From positions 1 to 53,507 of the forward strand of contig CAZFPA010000009.1 in assembly GCA_964520975.1 (NCBI GenBank): a stretch of 53,507 nt of DNA, written 5' to 3'. Below are positions 32,263 to 40,702 of this stretch, one piece after another (position 1 is the first letter of the stretch; each line of letters starts with the position of its first letter). The notes below the pieces were generated by a model that was not told where the DNA came from, did no database searches, and worked only from the letters and a program-made list of their open reading frames with translations. A program made the translations under genes and the position numbers. The stretch is from CAZFPA01 sp964520975. Lineage in GTDB: Bacteria > Bacillota > Negativicutes > Selenomonadales > Selenomonadaceae.

Positions 32263-34316
32263 GCAAGGATTTATTATTGGAAATTGGTACCGAAGAGATT
32301 CCGGCACATGCAATGCCGGGGATATTGTCGCAGCTGAAGGAAAATGCGGCAAAGGCTTTCAAGGAACTGCGGCTTTCCTATACGGATATCCGCACGCTCG
32401 GGACACCGCGCCGTACCGCGCTGCTGGTGGCCGGCCTCGATGAAAAGCAGCCGGATGTATCGAGTGAGAACCGCGGCCCGTCCGTTGCCATCGCGTTTGA
32501 TGCGGACGGCAATCCGACCAAGGCAGCCCAGGGCTTTGCCCGGGGCCAGAAGGTGGATGCCAGCGCGCTGGTCGTAAAGGATGGCTATGTCTATGCGATG
32601 GTGCATGAGGATGGCAAGGCAACCAGTGAGCTGCTGCAGGCATTGCTGCCGGAGCTGATCTGCGGCCTGAGCTTCCCGAACAATATGCGCTGGGCTGATC
32701 TTGATTTCAAATTCATCCGTCCGCTGCGCTGGTTGGTGGCACTCTACGATGCGGAGATCATTCCGTTTGAGGTGGCGGAGGTTAAATCTGGCCGCATTTC
32801 CCGCGGCCATCGCTTCCTGAGCCAGGGAGATTTCTCCATTGCTGATGCCAAAAGCTATGAAAAGGCCTGCGAGGAGCAGTTTATCATCGTGGATCAGGAG
32901 AAGCGCAAGGCGATGATCCGTGAGCAGATCGAGGCCTGCGCGAAGGCCAATGGCGGGCAGGCTGAAATCACCGAGGAGCTTTTGGAAGAGGTTCTCTATC
33001 TTGTTGAATACCCGACGGCACTCTGTGGCCGCTTTGAGGATAAATATCTGCAGCTGCCGCCGGAGGCTGTCATTACGCCGATGCGTGATCATCAGCGTTA
33101 TTTCCCGGTCAAGGACGCAGCGGGCAAGCTGCTGCCGCTCTTCATCACCGTCCGCAATGGCGGTACGGCCCATCTGGAAACCGTCCAGCATGGCAATGAG
33201 CGCGTGCTGCGCGCCCGTCTGGATGATGCACAGTTCTTCTTTGATGAAGACCGCAAGAAGTCACTGGAACAGCACATGGACAAGCTCAAGACCGTTGTAT
33301 TCCAGGAAGGTCTCGGCACAATCTTTGATAAGGCTGGCCGCTTGGAAAAGCTCGCAGGAAGCATCAGCGACAGCCTGGCTGTAAGTGCACAGGACAAAAA
33401 GGACGCCATGCGCGCCGCTCGGCTCGCCAAGGCCGATCTCGTCACGGGCATGGTCTGTGAGTTCACGGAGCTGCAGGGGGTCATGGGCCGTGAGTACGCA
33501 CTGCTCGATGGGGAAACCCCGGCAGTTGCCAAGGCCATCTATGAGCATTATATGCCGCGGTTCGCGGGCGATTCCCAGCCGAAGACGACGGCCGGCCGTA
33601 TCGTGAGTCTGGCCGATAAAGTCGACAATATTGTGGCAACCTTCAGCCGCGGACTCATTCCGACGGGCTCGCAGGATCCGTTTGCGCTGCGCCGCCAGGC
33701 CCTGGGCATGGTGAATATGCTCATCGAGGCCGAATACCACGTTTCGCTCTCCGCACTTGTTGCGTCGGCCATGGACATGCTGGGTATGCAGGATGCTGCG
33801 GCTCGTACGAAGATGCAGGCCGATGTCGCTGACTTCATGCGGCTGCGCCTCAAGAATGTGCTGGCGGATGCGAATATCCGCTACGATATCGTTGATGCTG
33901 TGCTCGGTAATGTCGATGATATCTATGCGGTCTATCTGCGGGCCCAGGCTGTGGCAAAGGCACTTGAGAAGGATATGACCAAGAGCATTCAGGCCTTTGT
34001 ACGGGCAGGCAACCTCGCCAAGAAGGCAGAGACCGAGGGCATGACCGAGGCACTCTTCACGGTTCCTGAGGAAAAAGCTCTGTATCAGGCCTATGTATCG
34101 ACGGCAAGCGCACTGGAAAGCCTGCTCAAGGGACAGGATTATCTGGGAGCCCTGGATGACCTGGAAGAGCTGGCAGCACCTATCGACGCATTCTTTGATG
34201 CGGTCATGGTCATGGACAAGGATGAAAAAATCCGCAAGAACCGCCTTGGCCTGCTGAAGGCAATCGACGCTCTCGTAAACGAGGTAGCTGATTTCAGCAA
34301 GATCGTTCTGGCATAA
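32259..34316 (+). CDS. glyS: Glycyl-tRNA synthetase beta subunit
   Basis: 685 residues, tRNA-binding partner of GlyQ. Begins LLLEIGTEEIPAHAMP, which is diagnostic; the PMRDHQRYFPV and GNERVLRARLDDAQFFFDED blocks follow, and the C-terminal anticodon-binding part begins near residue 540. The HD-like domain is seen at RAARLAKADLVTGMV. It ends the glycine unit before a strong terminator. Confidence 0.97.
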   Translation: MSKDLLLEIGTEEIPAHAMPGILSQLKENAAKAFKELRLSYTDIRTLGTPRRTALLVAGLDEKQPDVSSENRGPSVAIAFDADGNPTKAAQGFARGQKVDASALVVKDGYVYAMVHEDGKATSELLQALLPELICGLSFPNNMRWADLDFKFIRPLRWLVALYDAEIIPFEVAEVKSGRISRGHRFLSQGDFSIADAKSYEKACEEQFIIVDQEKRKAMIREQIEACAKANGGQAEITEELLEEVLYLVEYPTALCGRFEDKYLQLPPEAVITPMRDHQRYFPVKDAAGKLLPLFITVRNGGTAHLETVQHGNERVLRARLDDAQFFFDEDRKKSLEQHMDKLKTVVFQEGLGTIFDKAGRLEKLAGSISDSLAVSAQDKKDAMRAARLAKADLVTGMVCEFTELQGVMGREYALLDGETPAVAKAIYEHYMPRFAGDSQPKTTAGRIVSLADKVDNIVATFSRGLIPTGSQDPFALRRQALGMVNMLIEAEYHVSLSALVASAMDMLGMQDAAARTKMQADVADFMRLRLKNVLADANIRYDIVDAVLGNVDDIYAVYLRAQAVAKALEKDMTKSIQAFVRAGNLAKKAETEGMTEALFTVPEEKALYQAYVSTASALESLLKGQDYLGALDDLEELAAPIDAFFDAVMVMDKDEKIRKNRLGLLKAIDALVNEVADFSKIVLA

Positions 34317-34340
34317 GCATTTCTGCGGTTGATCGCAGTG

Positions 34341-34384
34341 AAAAGACCTCCGGCACAGCCTTGGCTGCAGCAGGAGGTCTTTTG
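34341..34384. terminator. Bidirectional terminator between glyS and the LptA-like gene
   Basis: AAAAGACCTCC and GGAGGTCTTTT arms around an inner hairpin. It serves the convergent genes on both strands. Confidence 0.88.
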
Positions 34385-34393
34385 TGTTGTCCA

Positions 34394-34882
34394 TCAGTTG
34401 TCTTCGAGAACCTTATTGTTTTCAATATCGTAGCGCAGGTGATCCACTTTCGTTTCCCGGCCGTTGTGCAGCATGATGACATTGCCGCGAAATTCCGCTA
34501 TCTTTGTCGTCCAGGTATAGCTGGCCTCGTCGGCCTGGATGGAAAGCCCTGTGCGGTGGAAGTCTGCATTTCCGGTGATGCGTGCAGTCTTTGTGCTGTC
34601 CTGGGCATATACCTTGTCGCCCTTGAAGAGGATATCATCCTGGGCAACCGTGATATTTCCCTGTCCCCATACCTCCATCGAGGCGATGCTGACCTGGGCG
34701 CGGTCGGCGGTAAAGGTACGGTCGGGGGTCGTGATCTTTACGTTGCCGACGAGTACGTACTGCCCGGTGTTCATATCGAGATAGCTGCTGTCCGCTGTGA
34801 TTTCCGGCTGAGCGGCCAGGGCCGCAGAGGTCAGCAGAAAGAAAAACAGCAATGCGCTGCCGAGGATTCTGAGTCGTTTCAT
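34394..34882 (-). CDS. LptA/OstA-like periplasmic protein
   Basis: 162 residues. A signal peptide (MKRLRILGSALLFFFLL, cleavage near ALAA-Q) is followed by an OstA-type beta-jellyroll with repeated short strands: ITADSSYLDMNTGQYVLVGNV, TFTADRAQVSI, GNITVAQDDILFKGDKVYAQD. In diderms LptA-type proteins bridge lipopolysaccharide from the inner to the outer membrane. No other lpt gene is adjacent, so it could be an accessory homologue rather than LptA itself. ATG 34882 follows GAAAGGAG. Confidence 0.78.
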   Translation of the reverse strand: MKRLRILGSALLFFFLLTSAALAAQPEITADSSYLDMNTGQYVLVGNVKITTPDRTFTADRAQVSIASMEVWGQGNITVAQDDILFKGDKVYAQDSTKTARITGNADFHRTGLSIQADEASYTWTTKIAEFRGNVIMLHNGRETKVDHLRYDIENNKVLEDN

Positions 34883-34918
34883 TGTGAGGACTCCTTTCAG
34901 AGGTCGTTTATCTGTAAA

Positions 34919-34967
34919 TAAAAAAGGCTGCTGCAAAAATCCCGGGGGATCACCGCAGCGGCCTTTC
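34919..34967. terminator. Terminator, mainly for the minus-strand small gene
   Basis: Minus strand: GGCcGCTGC and GCAGCaGCC arms then T6, after the stop of the gene at 34983. The plus strand also shows an A-run and a T-rich end. Confidence 0.8.
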
Positions 34968-34982
34968 TTACGATGCAGCCAA

Positions 34983-35213
34983 TTATTTGTCAAGCAGGCC
35001 CTTGCTTTCAAGGACTTCTTTGAGGATGGCTGTGGTCGATTTCTGGACAATGGCCAGTGTATCATCCAGAACCTTATTATAAAGTTCGCCTGCATCGGTT
35101 GCTCCCCGGCCGTTGGTTACGATTGCGAGGTCGATATGCTGATGCACCGGCAGCTGCTTGCGTTCCTCAAAAATCTTGTCTTGGACCAATTTGCTGAGCT
35201 CCTGTTCCGTCAT
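34983..35213 (-). CDS. Small hypothetical protein
   Basis: 76 residues from ATG 35213, with AGAGGTG upstream; the GTG at 35222 overlaps that ribosome site and is less likely. The sequence is polar and mostly helical (MTEQELSKLVQDKIFEER, DDTLAIVQKSTTAILKEVLE), with no Cys, no membrane segment and no signal peptide. I do not recognise the family. The GELYNKVLDDTLAIVQK stretch suggests an amphipathic helix for protein contact. It lies head-to-head with dgt and ends in its own terminator. Confidence 0.65.
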   Translation of the reverse strand: MTEQELSKLVQDKIFEERKQLPVHQHIDLAIVTNGRGATDAGELYNKVLDDTLAIVQKSTTAILKEVLESKGLLDK

Positions 35214-35347
35214 GTAGATCACCTCTTTTCTAAAATCATATTACATATTATATCATAGAAAGAGAGAGAAATCTAAGGATTTGCACTCGTGAGAAAAATT
35301 ACTGAAAAATCCTTTGGCGGCGGACATTTTCCCGGAAAAGTCAGGAT

Positions 35348-35376
35348 TTGACATTGTGGGGGGAACATGGTAACGT
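35348..35376 (+). promoter_or_regulatory. Possible promoter for dgt
   Basis: TTGACA (35348-35353), 17-base spacer, TAACGT (35371-35376). The -10 box is weak. Confidence 0.5.
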
Positions 35377-35457
35377 CTAAGCATAGAGGACAATGAGCGG
35401 AGCCGGGAACCATATGGAGAGCCCGGCGGCCGGAGCATACAGAAGGAGGGGCAGACC

Positions 35458-36453
35458 ATGAATGTACGTGAACGGACGGAAGAACTGGAATATGAGATTT
35501 TATCACCCCATGCGGCGAAGAGCCGGGAGGCCCGGCGCAGTCAGCCGCTGGAGCCCTGTCCCTTTCGAACAAATTTTCAGCGGGACCGGGATCGCATCCT
35601 GCATTCGAAATCCTTTCGCCGGCTCAAGCATAAGACCCAGGTCTATATTGTTTCAGGGGACCATTATCGTACCCGTATGACGCACAGCCTGGAGGTGGCA
35701 CAGATTTCCCGGACGATTGCCCGCGGGCTGCGTCTGAATGAAGATCTCGTGGAGGCTATTGCACTGGGCCATGATGTGGGACATACGCCCTTCGGCCATG
35801 CAGGGGAGGCTGCAATGGCTGAGCTCACGGGCCATTTTGCGCATAATGAGCAGAGCCTGCGGGTCGTTGAATACCTGGAAAAGGACGGCGAAGGCCTGAA
35901 CCTTACCTGGGAGGTCAAGGACGGTATCGTGAACCATTCGGGTAAGCGCCGGGCCAAGACGCTCGAAGGGCGTATTGTTCATACAGCGGATCGGATCGCT
36001 TATCTTTGCCATGATTATGATGACAGCCTGCGGGCCGGTATGCTCGGGCCAAAGGATCTGCCGGATCGTGTGGTGCAGGTGCTGGGCAGCAAGCCGTCGC
36101 ACATGATTACCGGCATGGTGTCGGACATTATCATGACCTCGATGGAGCAGGAGGACATCCTGCTTTCGCCGGTGATGCAGGAGGTCATGGGCGATTTTCG
36201 GGATTTCATGTTTGAGCGCATCTATCATTCAGCAATGCTCGCCCATGAGCGTCAGCAGGCTGTCTTTGTATTGCGCGAGCTCTATGAGTATTTTTTGCAC
36301 AATTTCTCAGCTCTACCGGCGGAGTTTTTGCAGCGTGAGGAGCGCTGGGGCCGCCAGCAGACGGTCGTCGATTATGTCGCGGGACTTACGGACAGCTACG
36401 CGGTGCACCTGTTCAATCAGATCTTCATGCCGCCGGTAGGTTCGATGCTGTGA
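35458..36453 (+). CDS. dgt: Deoxyguanosinetriphosphate triphosphohydrolase-like protein
   Basis: 331 residues, HD-superfamily dNTPase that releases triphosphate from dNTPs. The HD metal residues are in RMTHSLEVAQ, ALGHDVGHTPFGHAGE and VHTADRIAYLCHDYDD; the second His is in FAHNEQSL. RBS AAGGAGG before ATG 35458. In clostridia dgt sits just before dnaG-rpoD, as here. The in vivo substrate is inferred from the family. Confidence 0.92.
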   Translation: MNVRERTEELEYEILSPHAAKSREARRSQPLEPCPFRTNFQRDRDRILHSKSFRRLKHKTQVYIVSGDHYRTRMTHSLEVAQISRTIARGLRLNEDLVEAIALGHDVGHTPFGHAGEAAMAELTGHFAHNEQSLRVVEYLEKDGEGLNLTWEVKDGIVNHSGKRRAKTLEGRIVHTADRIAYLCHDYDDSLRAGMLGPKDLPDRVVQVLGSKPSHMITGMVSDIIMTSMEQEDILLSPVMQEVMGDFRDFMFERIYHSAMLAHERQQAVFVLRELYEYFLHNFSALPAEFLQREERWGRQQTVVDYVAGLTDSYAVHLFNQIFMPPVGSML

Positions 36454-36469
36454 TTTTTACCTGGTGGAA

Positions 36470-36506
36470 ATGCAGGCCATTGCTGGAAGATGGCCTGCAT
36501 TTTTTT
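36470..36506 (+). terminator. Terminator after dgt
   Basis: ATGCAGGCCAT (36470-36480), 9-base loop, ATGGCCTGCAT (36490-36500), then T7. Perfect 11-bp stem. Confidence 0.93.
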
Positions 36507-36546
36507 GTGAAACAGCAAAAAATTCTAAGATTGTCAAGGGGAAAAA

Positions 36547-36662
36547 AAGGATATTTTCGTTTTGCATGGAATATATTTTAAGTGAGAAGACAACATGGGG
36601 TATTTTTGTACTTTTGTAACAGGAAAAATGAAAATATTTTCTCAAAAAAGAAGGATATTTTC
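36547..36662 (+). repeat. Repeated ATATTTTC elements before dnaG
   Basis: AAGGATATTTTC occurs at 36547-36558 and 36651-36662, and the palindrome GAAAATATTTTC lies at 36630-36641, so ATATTTTC appears three times in an AT-rich 240-base spacer. It could be a binding-site cluster. No sigma-A promoter with good boxes is obvious here. Confidence 0.4.
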
Positions 36663-36747
36663 AACCCATCGCGAATTTAGCTTAGGTGTCTTATTGAAAA
36701 TGGTATTTTTTTGATGTGGATTATAGGCGGTAAAGGGTGGAGCATGT

Positions 36748-38535
36748 ATGAGCGGCAGATTGACGGATGAATTTGTAGAGCGGGTACGCTCGGAATCCGA
36801 CATTGTATCTGTCGTTTCAGGCTATGTACCCATGAAGAAAAAAGGAAACCGATACTGGGGCTGTTGCCCTTTTCATCAGGAAAATACCCCGTCATTCTCC
36901 GTGGTGCCGGATCAAGGCTTTTTTTATTGCTTTGGGTGCCATGCGGGGGGGAATGTCTTTAAGTTTGTTTCAATGATGGAAGGAATTTCCTATTATGAGG
37001 CCATTAAGCTGCAGGCAGAGCGGTTGAATATTCCACTGCCGCAGCGGGAAAAAACCGAGCAGGAAATCGCGAGAGAGCAGCGGATTGCAGATTTGCAGAA
37101 GATCCATGAAATGGCTCGCAGCTTTTTCCATAATTGCCTTACGAAAACAGGCTATGGGGTCCCCGCACAGAAGTATTTTGCTTCGCGGCGGATCACGCCG
37201 GAAATCATTGAAGAGTTTCAGCTGGGCTATGCGCCGGCTGCCTGGGATAAGTTGTCGGCAGCCTTCCAAAAGCGTGGAATCAAGCCGGAGCTTTTGCTGG
37301 AGAGCGGCCTGGCCGCAGAACGGCGGCAGTCCTCTGGCATCTATGACCGTTTCCGCAACCGGGTCATGATTCCGATCGCGGATGAACGGGGCCATGTGGT
37401 TGGCTTTGGCGGGCGGGTGCTCGACGACAGTCAGCCGAAATATCTGAATTCGCCGGAGACGGTGCTGTTTAATAAGCGCCGGCTTCTTTTCGGGCTGGAT
37501 CGTGCACATCGTGCCATCAAGCAGGCGGGGCACGCCATTGTGGTCGAGGGCTATATGGATGCGATTTCTGTTTTCGGAGCGGGCATCCATAATGTAGTTG
37601 CTTCGCTTGGTACAGCCTTTACGCTGGAGCAGTGCAAGAAGCTGCTTCGCTATGCGCCGGAGATTTATTTTTGCTATGACAGTGATGCTGCCGGGCAGAA
37701 TGCCACGGTGCGGGCCATGTCGATTGTCAAGGAGACCGGGGCCGTGGTCAAAGTCATCACGATTCCGGACGGCAAGGATCCCGATGAATTCTTGCGTCAT
37801 CATAGTGCAGATGAATTCCGGGCTTTGGTGCGGGCTGCACTGCCAATCGTTGAATATCATATTCAATATGTGCTGAAATCGGTAGACTATACGAATCTCG
37901 AAGGCAAGGTCAACGCGTTGAATACCATGCTGCCCGTTGTTGGCGGAATCCGTAACGCGGTGGAACTCAATGGCTATATTGCCCGCATTGCGCAGGTACT
38001 GGGCATTGATGAGGGCGTAGTGCGTTCAGAACTGCAGCGTTTTAGCAAGCAGCCCGTGGATGGGGTGCCGGAAACGGGAACAGCAATGCGCCGGGTGGTA
38101 CGTCGTGCAGATGACGCGATCCGTCGGGCTGGCCGGGTGGTCATCCGGGTGCTCTGGCAGGATAGTGCGGCTGCGGTACATCTGACGTCACTGGTGCCGG
38201 TGACGGCCTTTTCTAATGCGCAGCATCGTGAGATTCTGCAGCTTTTGGTGGACGCTGCAGCGAAGGGAACGGTGCTGAATGACGTGATGGCCGAGGCTCA
38301 ACTGAGCCCCGAAGCCTCGGAGGAATTATCCCGGGCTATGGTAGAGGATTTTGGCGGGCAGGACCCGCTGGATTTATATGAGGACTGTGTCCGAACCCTG
38401 CGCCGTGAATATCTGCATCGCAGCTATGAGGAGCATCGGCTGAAGGCTGATGAACTGCAGCGGCAGGGAGACGATGGCTTTTGGCAGGAATTGACTGAAA
38501 GCCAAAGAATAAAAAATGAAATGGATGAATTATAA
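36748..38535 (+). CDS. dnaG: DNA primase DnaG
   Basis: 595 residues. Makes RNA primers at the replication fork. The Zn-binding domain has the ligands of CPFH and CFGC (about residues 35-65), and the TOPRIM core has VVEGYMDAIS and CYDSDAAGQNA for metal binding. The C-terminal 130 residues form the DnaB-helicase interaction domain, with weaker conservation. ATG 36748 follows GGTGGAG. It precedes rpoD by 50 bases in the classic macromolecular-synthesis operon; rpsU is absent. Confidence 0.97.
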   Translation: MSGRLTDEFVERVRSESDIVSVVSGYVPMKKKGNRYWGCCPFHQENTPSFSVVPDQGFFYCFGCHAGGNVFKFVSMMEGISYYEAIKLQAERLNIPLPQREKTEQEIAREQRIADLQKIHEMARSFFHNCLTKTGYGVPAQKYFASRRITPEIIEEFQLGYAPAAWDKLSAAFQKRGIKPELLLESGLAAERRQSSGIYDRFRNRVMIPIADERGHVVGFGGRVLDDSQPKYLNSPETVLFNKRRLLFGLDRAHRAIKQAGHAIVVEGYMDAISVFGAGIHNVVASLGTAFTLEQCKKLLRYAPEIYFCYDSDAAGQNATVRAMSIVKETGAVVKVITIPDGKDPDEFLRHHSADEFRALVRAALPIVEYHIQYVLKSVDYTNLEGKVNALNTMLPVVGGIRNAVELNGYIARIAQVLGIDEGVVRSELQRFSKQPVDGVPETGTAMRRVVRRADDAIRRAGRVVIRVLWQDSAAAVHLTSLVPVTAFSNAQHREILQLLVDAAAKGTVLNDVMAEAQLSPEASEELSRAMVEDFGGQDPLDLYEDCVRTLRREYLHRSYEEHRLKADELQRQGDDGFWQELTESQRIKNEMDEL

Positions 38536-38585
38536 GGTGTATTTTGTATTTGAGTTGAAAGATTCTACTGAAAGGAGGCAGATCA

Positions 38586-39719
38586 ATGGCTGAATCAAAG
38601 AAAGCCGCAGCAAAGGCTGCTGCCGATAAGGCAGCAATCGCCAACCAGAGTGCGTCGATTGTTGCTGCTCTGTTGGAGAAAGGCAAGAAAAATGGTGGGA
38701 CGCTTACGTATGGGGAGATTGTTGAGGCTTTGCAGGCCCAGGATATGTCACCGGATGAAATAGATGATCTCTATGAGACCTTCAATAAGAAGGGAATCGA
38801 TGTGGTCGATGACAGTAATGACCAGTCGGACGATAGCGATGAGAAATCGGAGGACGATGTCGATATCGACCTGAGCGTTCCTGAAGGCATCAGCATTGAT
38901 GACCCGGTTCGCATGTATTTGAAGGAAATTGGCCGGGTGCCTCTTTTGACAGCGGAGGAGGAGATTTTCCTCGCCAAGCGTATGGAAGAGGGCGATGAAG
39001 AAGCCCAGAAACGGCTGGCGGAGGCGAATCTGCGCCTGGTAGTCAGCATTGCCAAGCGCTATGTAGGCCGCGGCATGCTGTTTCTGGATCTTATTCAGGA
39101 AGGAAATCTCGGTCTCATCAAGGCAGTTGAAAAATTCGATTACAATAAGGGCTATAAGTTCAGTACCTATGCAACCTGGTGGATTCGGCAGGCCATTACG
39201 CGCGCGATTGCCGATCAGGCGCGTACCATCCGTATTCCTGTGCATATGGTGGAGACCATCAATAAGCTGATTCGCGTATCCCGACAGCTTCTGCAGCAGC
39301 TTGGCCGTGAGCCGGTGCCGGAGGAGATTGCCAAGGAGATGGAAATCAGTGTGGATCGTGTACGGGAAATCATGAAGATCGCACAGGAGCCGGTATCCCT
39401 GGAGACCCCGATTGGTGAGGAAGAGGACTCGCATCTGGGCGATTTCATTGAAGACCAGGATGCACCGGCACCGGCGGAGGCCGCTTCCTTCATGCTATTG
39501 AAGGAGCAGCTTGAAGAGGTACTCTCGACGCTGACACCACGTGAAATGCGTGTACTTCGTCTGCGTTTTGGACTCGATGATGGCCGGGCCCGCACATTGG
39601 AAGAGGTGGGCCAGAATTTTGGCGTTACGCGTGAACGTATCCGGCAGATCGAGGCAAAGGCGCTGCGCAAGCTTCGCCATCCGAGCCGCAGCCGCAAGCT
39701 GAAGGATTTTCTGGACTGA
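38586..39719 (+). CDS. rpoD: Primary sigma factor RpoD (sigma-70/SigA)
   Basis: 377 residues. Region 1.1 lies at about 10-75 and is followed by an acidic linker (DDSNDQSDDSDEKSEDD). Region 1.2 begins DPVRMYLKEIGRVPLLT; region 2 shows QEGNLGLIKAVEKFDY and FSTYATWWIRQAITRAI; region 4.2 is GVTRERIRQIEAKALRKLRH. RBS AAAGGAGG before ATG 38586. Its length matches Gram-positive SigA. The consensus promoters seen in the window fit this factor. Confidence 0.97.
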   Translation: MAESKKAAAKAAADKAAIANQSASIVAALLEKGKKNGGTLTYGEIVEALQAQDMSPDEIDDLYETFNKKGIDVVDDSNDQSDDSDEKSEDDVDIDLSVPEGISIDDPVRMYLKEIGRVPLLTAEEEIFLAKRMEEGDEEAQKRLAEANLRLVVSIAKRYVGRGMLFLDLIQEGNLGLIKAVEKFDYNKGYKFSTYATWWIRQAITRAIADQARTIRIPVHMVETINKLIRVSRQLLQQLGREPVPEEIAKEMEISVDRVREIMKIAQEPVSLETPIGEEEDSHLGDFIEDQDAPAPAEAASFMLLKEQLEEVLSTLTPREMRVLRLRFGLDDGRARTLEEVGQNFGVTRERIRQIEAKALRKLRHPSRSRKLKDFLD

Positions 39720-39756
39720 TAGAGGCCGTTGCAGTGGCCTGGTCGTGTTCATAGGG

Positions 39757-39785
39757 GCCGCAGAGTTTGCTCTGCGGCTTTTCGT
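39757..39785 (+). terminator. Terminator after rpoD
   Basis: GCCGCAGAG (39757-39765), TTTG loop, CTCTGCGGC (39770-39778), then TTTTCGTTT. Confidence 0.92.
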
Positions 39786-39795
39786 TTGTCAGGCA

Positions 39796-39824
39796 TTGAC
39801 AGCAATGACTACAGGGAGTATAAT
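39796..39824 (+). promoter_or_regulatory. Consensus promoter for tRNA-Asn
   Basis: TTGACA (39796-39801), 17-base spacer, TATAAT (39819-39824). Perfect boxes, 18 bases before the tRNA. Confidence 0.88.
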
Positions 39825-39842
39825 ATTATCCGTTGGCAATAT

Positions 39843-39918
39843 TCCTCGATAGCTCAGTTGGTAGAGCACCTGACTGTTAATCAGGCTGTCACTGGTTCGA
39901 GTCCAGTTCGAGGAGCCA
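39843..39918 (+). tRNA. tRNA-Asn (GTT)
   Basis: Full cloverleaf: acceptor TCCTCGA / TCGAGGA, D-loop AGCTCAGTTGGTAGAGC, anticodon stem-loop CTGACTGTTAATCAG with anticodon GTT, T-loop GGTTCGAGTCC. Discriminator G and an encoded CCA (39916-39918). Isolated tRNA with its own promoter and a terminator downstream. Confidence 0.98.
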
Positions 39919-39958
39919 GCTTTCTTTCGTTTTAGACAGAATTTACATGGCTGATGAT

Positions 39959-39991
39959 AAGATACAAGGCGGTATGCTTTGTATCTTTTTT
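39959..39991 (+). terminator. Terminator after tRNA-Asn
   Basis: AAGATACAA and TTGTATCTT arms around a loop of about 11 bases, followed by T-rich sequence. It lies before trmK and argues against a trmK start at the upstream ATG 39947. Confidence 0.85.
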
Positions 39992-40015
39992 ACTGTACAG
40001 AAAGGTTGTGAGAGC

Positions 40016-40702
40016 ATGGCTTTGGATGCGAGACTGCAGGCGGTTGCTGCTTTTGTGCCGTCGGGAAGCCGGGCGGTGGATATCGGTACAGATCACGCGT
40101 ATCTGGCATTGTCCCTGCAGCAGGAACGCGGGGCCGCCAGCGTCATTGCGGCGGATAAGAATGCCGGTCCCTGTGAGGCGGCGCGGCATACATTGCGGGA
40201 GGCTGGACTGGAGGACGTGATTCCGGTACGTCAGGGTGATGGCCTGGCTGTTTTGAAGCCTGGGGAAGTCGATACAATCTGCATTGCCGGCATGGGCGGA
40301 CAGCTCATCAGGGAGATTCTGGCGGCGGAACCGGCTGTGCTTGCCGGGACGCAGCGACTGGTGCTCCAGCCGATGAATGCGGCGGAAAATCTGCGGCGCT
40401 GGCTCTATACGGCAGGCTGGCATATTGCGGATGAAGCGCTGGCAGCGGATGACGGTCGATTGTATGAAATCATCGTCGCGGTTCCCGGAAGGGTGGCGAT
40501 GCCGGAGGAGGTATTGCTTTCCATTGGCCCGGTGCTTTGGGAGAAGAAACCGCCGCTGCTGCGGGAACATATCGAGGCATTGCTGGGCCGTGAAAAGCGG
40601 GTCGCCGATGGTATGGGAAAGAGTGAACGGGCGCGGCAGAGCGAGGCCTATCAGGCAGCGCGGCAGCGCGTGCAGCGATTGGAGGAGAAGTGCGAATGGT
40701 AA
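40016..40702 (+). CDS. trmK: tRNA (adenine-N1-22) methyltransferase TrmK
   Basis: 228 residues. AdoMet-dependent enzyme that methylates A22 in the D-loop of tRNA-Ser and tRNA-Tyr. Motif I is AVDIGTDHAYLALSL near residue 20; the family-specific IAGMGGQLIREIL and LQPMNAAENLRRWL blocks follow, and the C-terminal helical coiled domain ends RQRVQRLEEKCEW. ATG 40016 has AAAGG ten bases upstream. Following the rpoD region is the usual Firmicute position. Confidence 0.95.
   Translation: MALDARLQAVAAFVPSGSRAVDIGTDHAYLALSLQQERGAASVIAADKNAGPCEAARHTLREAGLEDVIPVRQGDGLAVLKPGEVDTICIAGMGGQLIREILAAEPAVLAGTQRLVLQPMNAAENLRRWLYTAGWHIADEALAADDGRLYEIIVAVPGRVAMPEEVLLSIGPVLWEKKPPLLREHIEALLGREKRVADGMGKSERARQSEAYQAARQRVQRLEEKCEW

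Noticed and set aside
39947..40015. Longer TrmK start at ATG 39947
   Set aside because: This ATG lies just before the tRNA-Asn terminator hairpin; the family N-terminus begins at ATG 40016.
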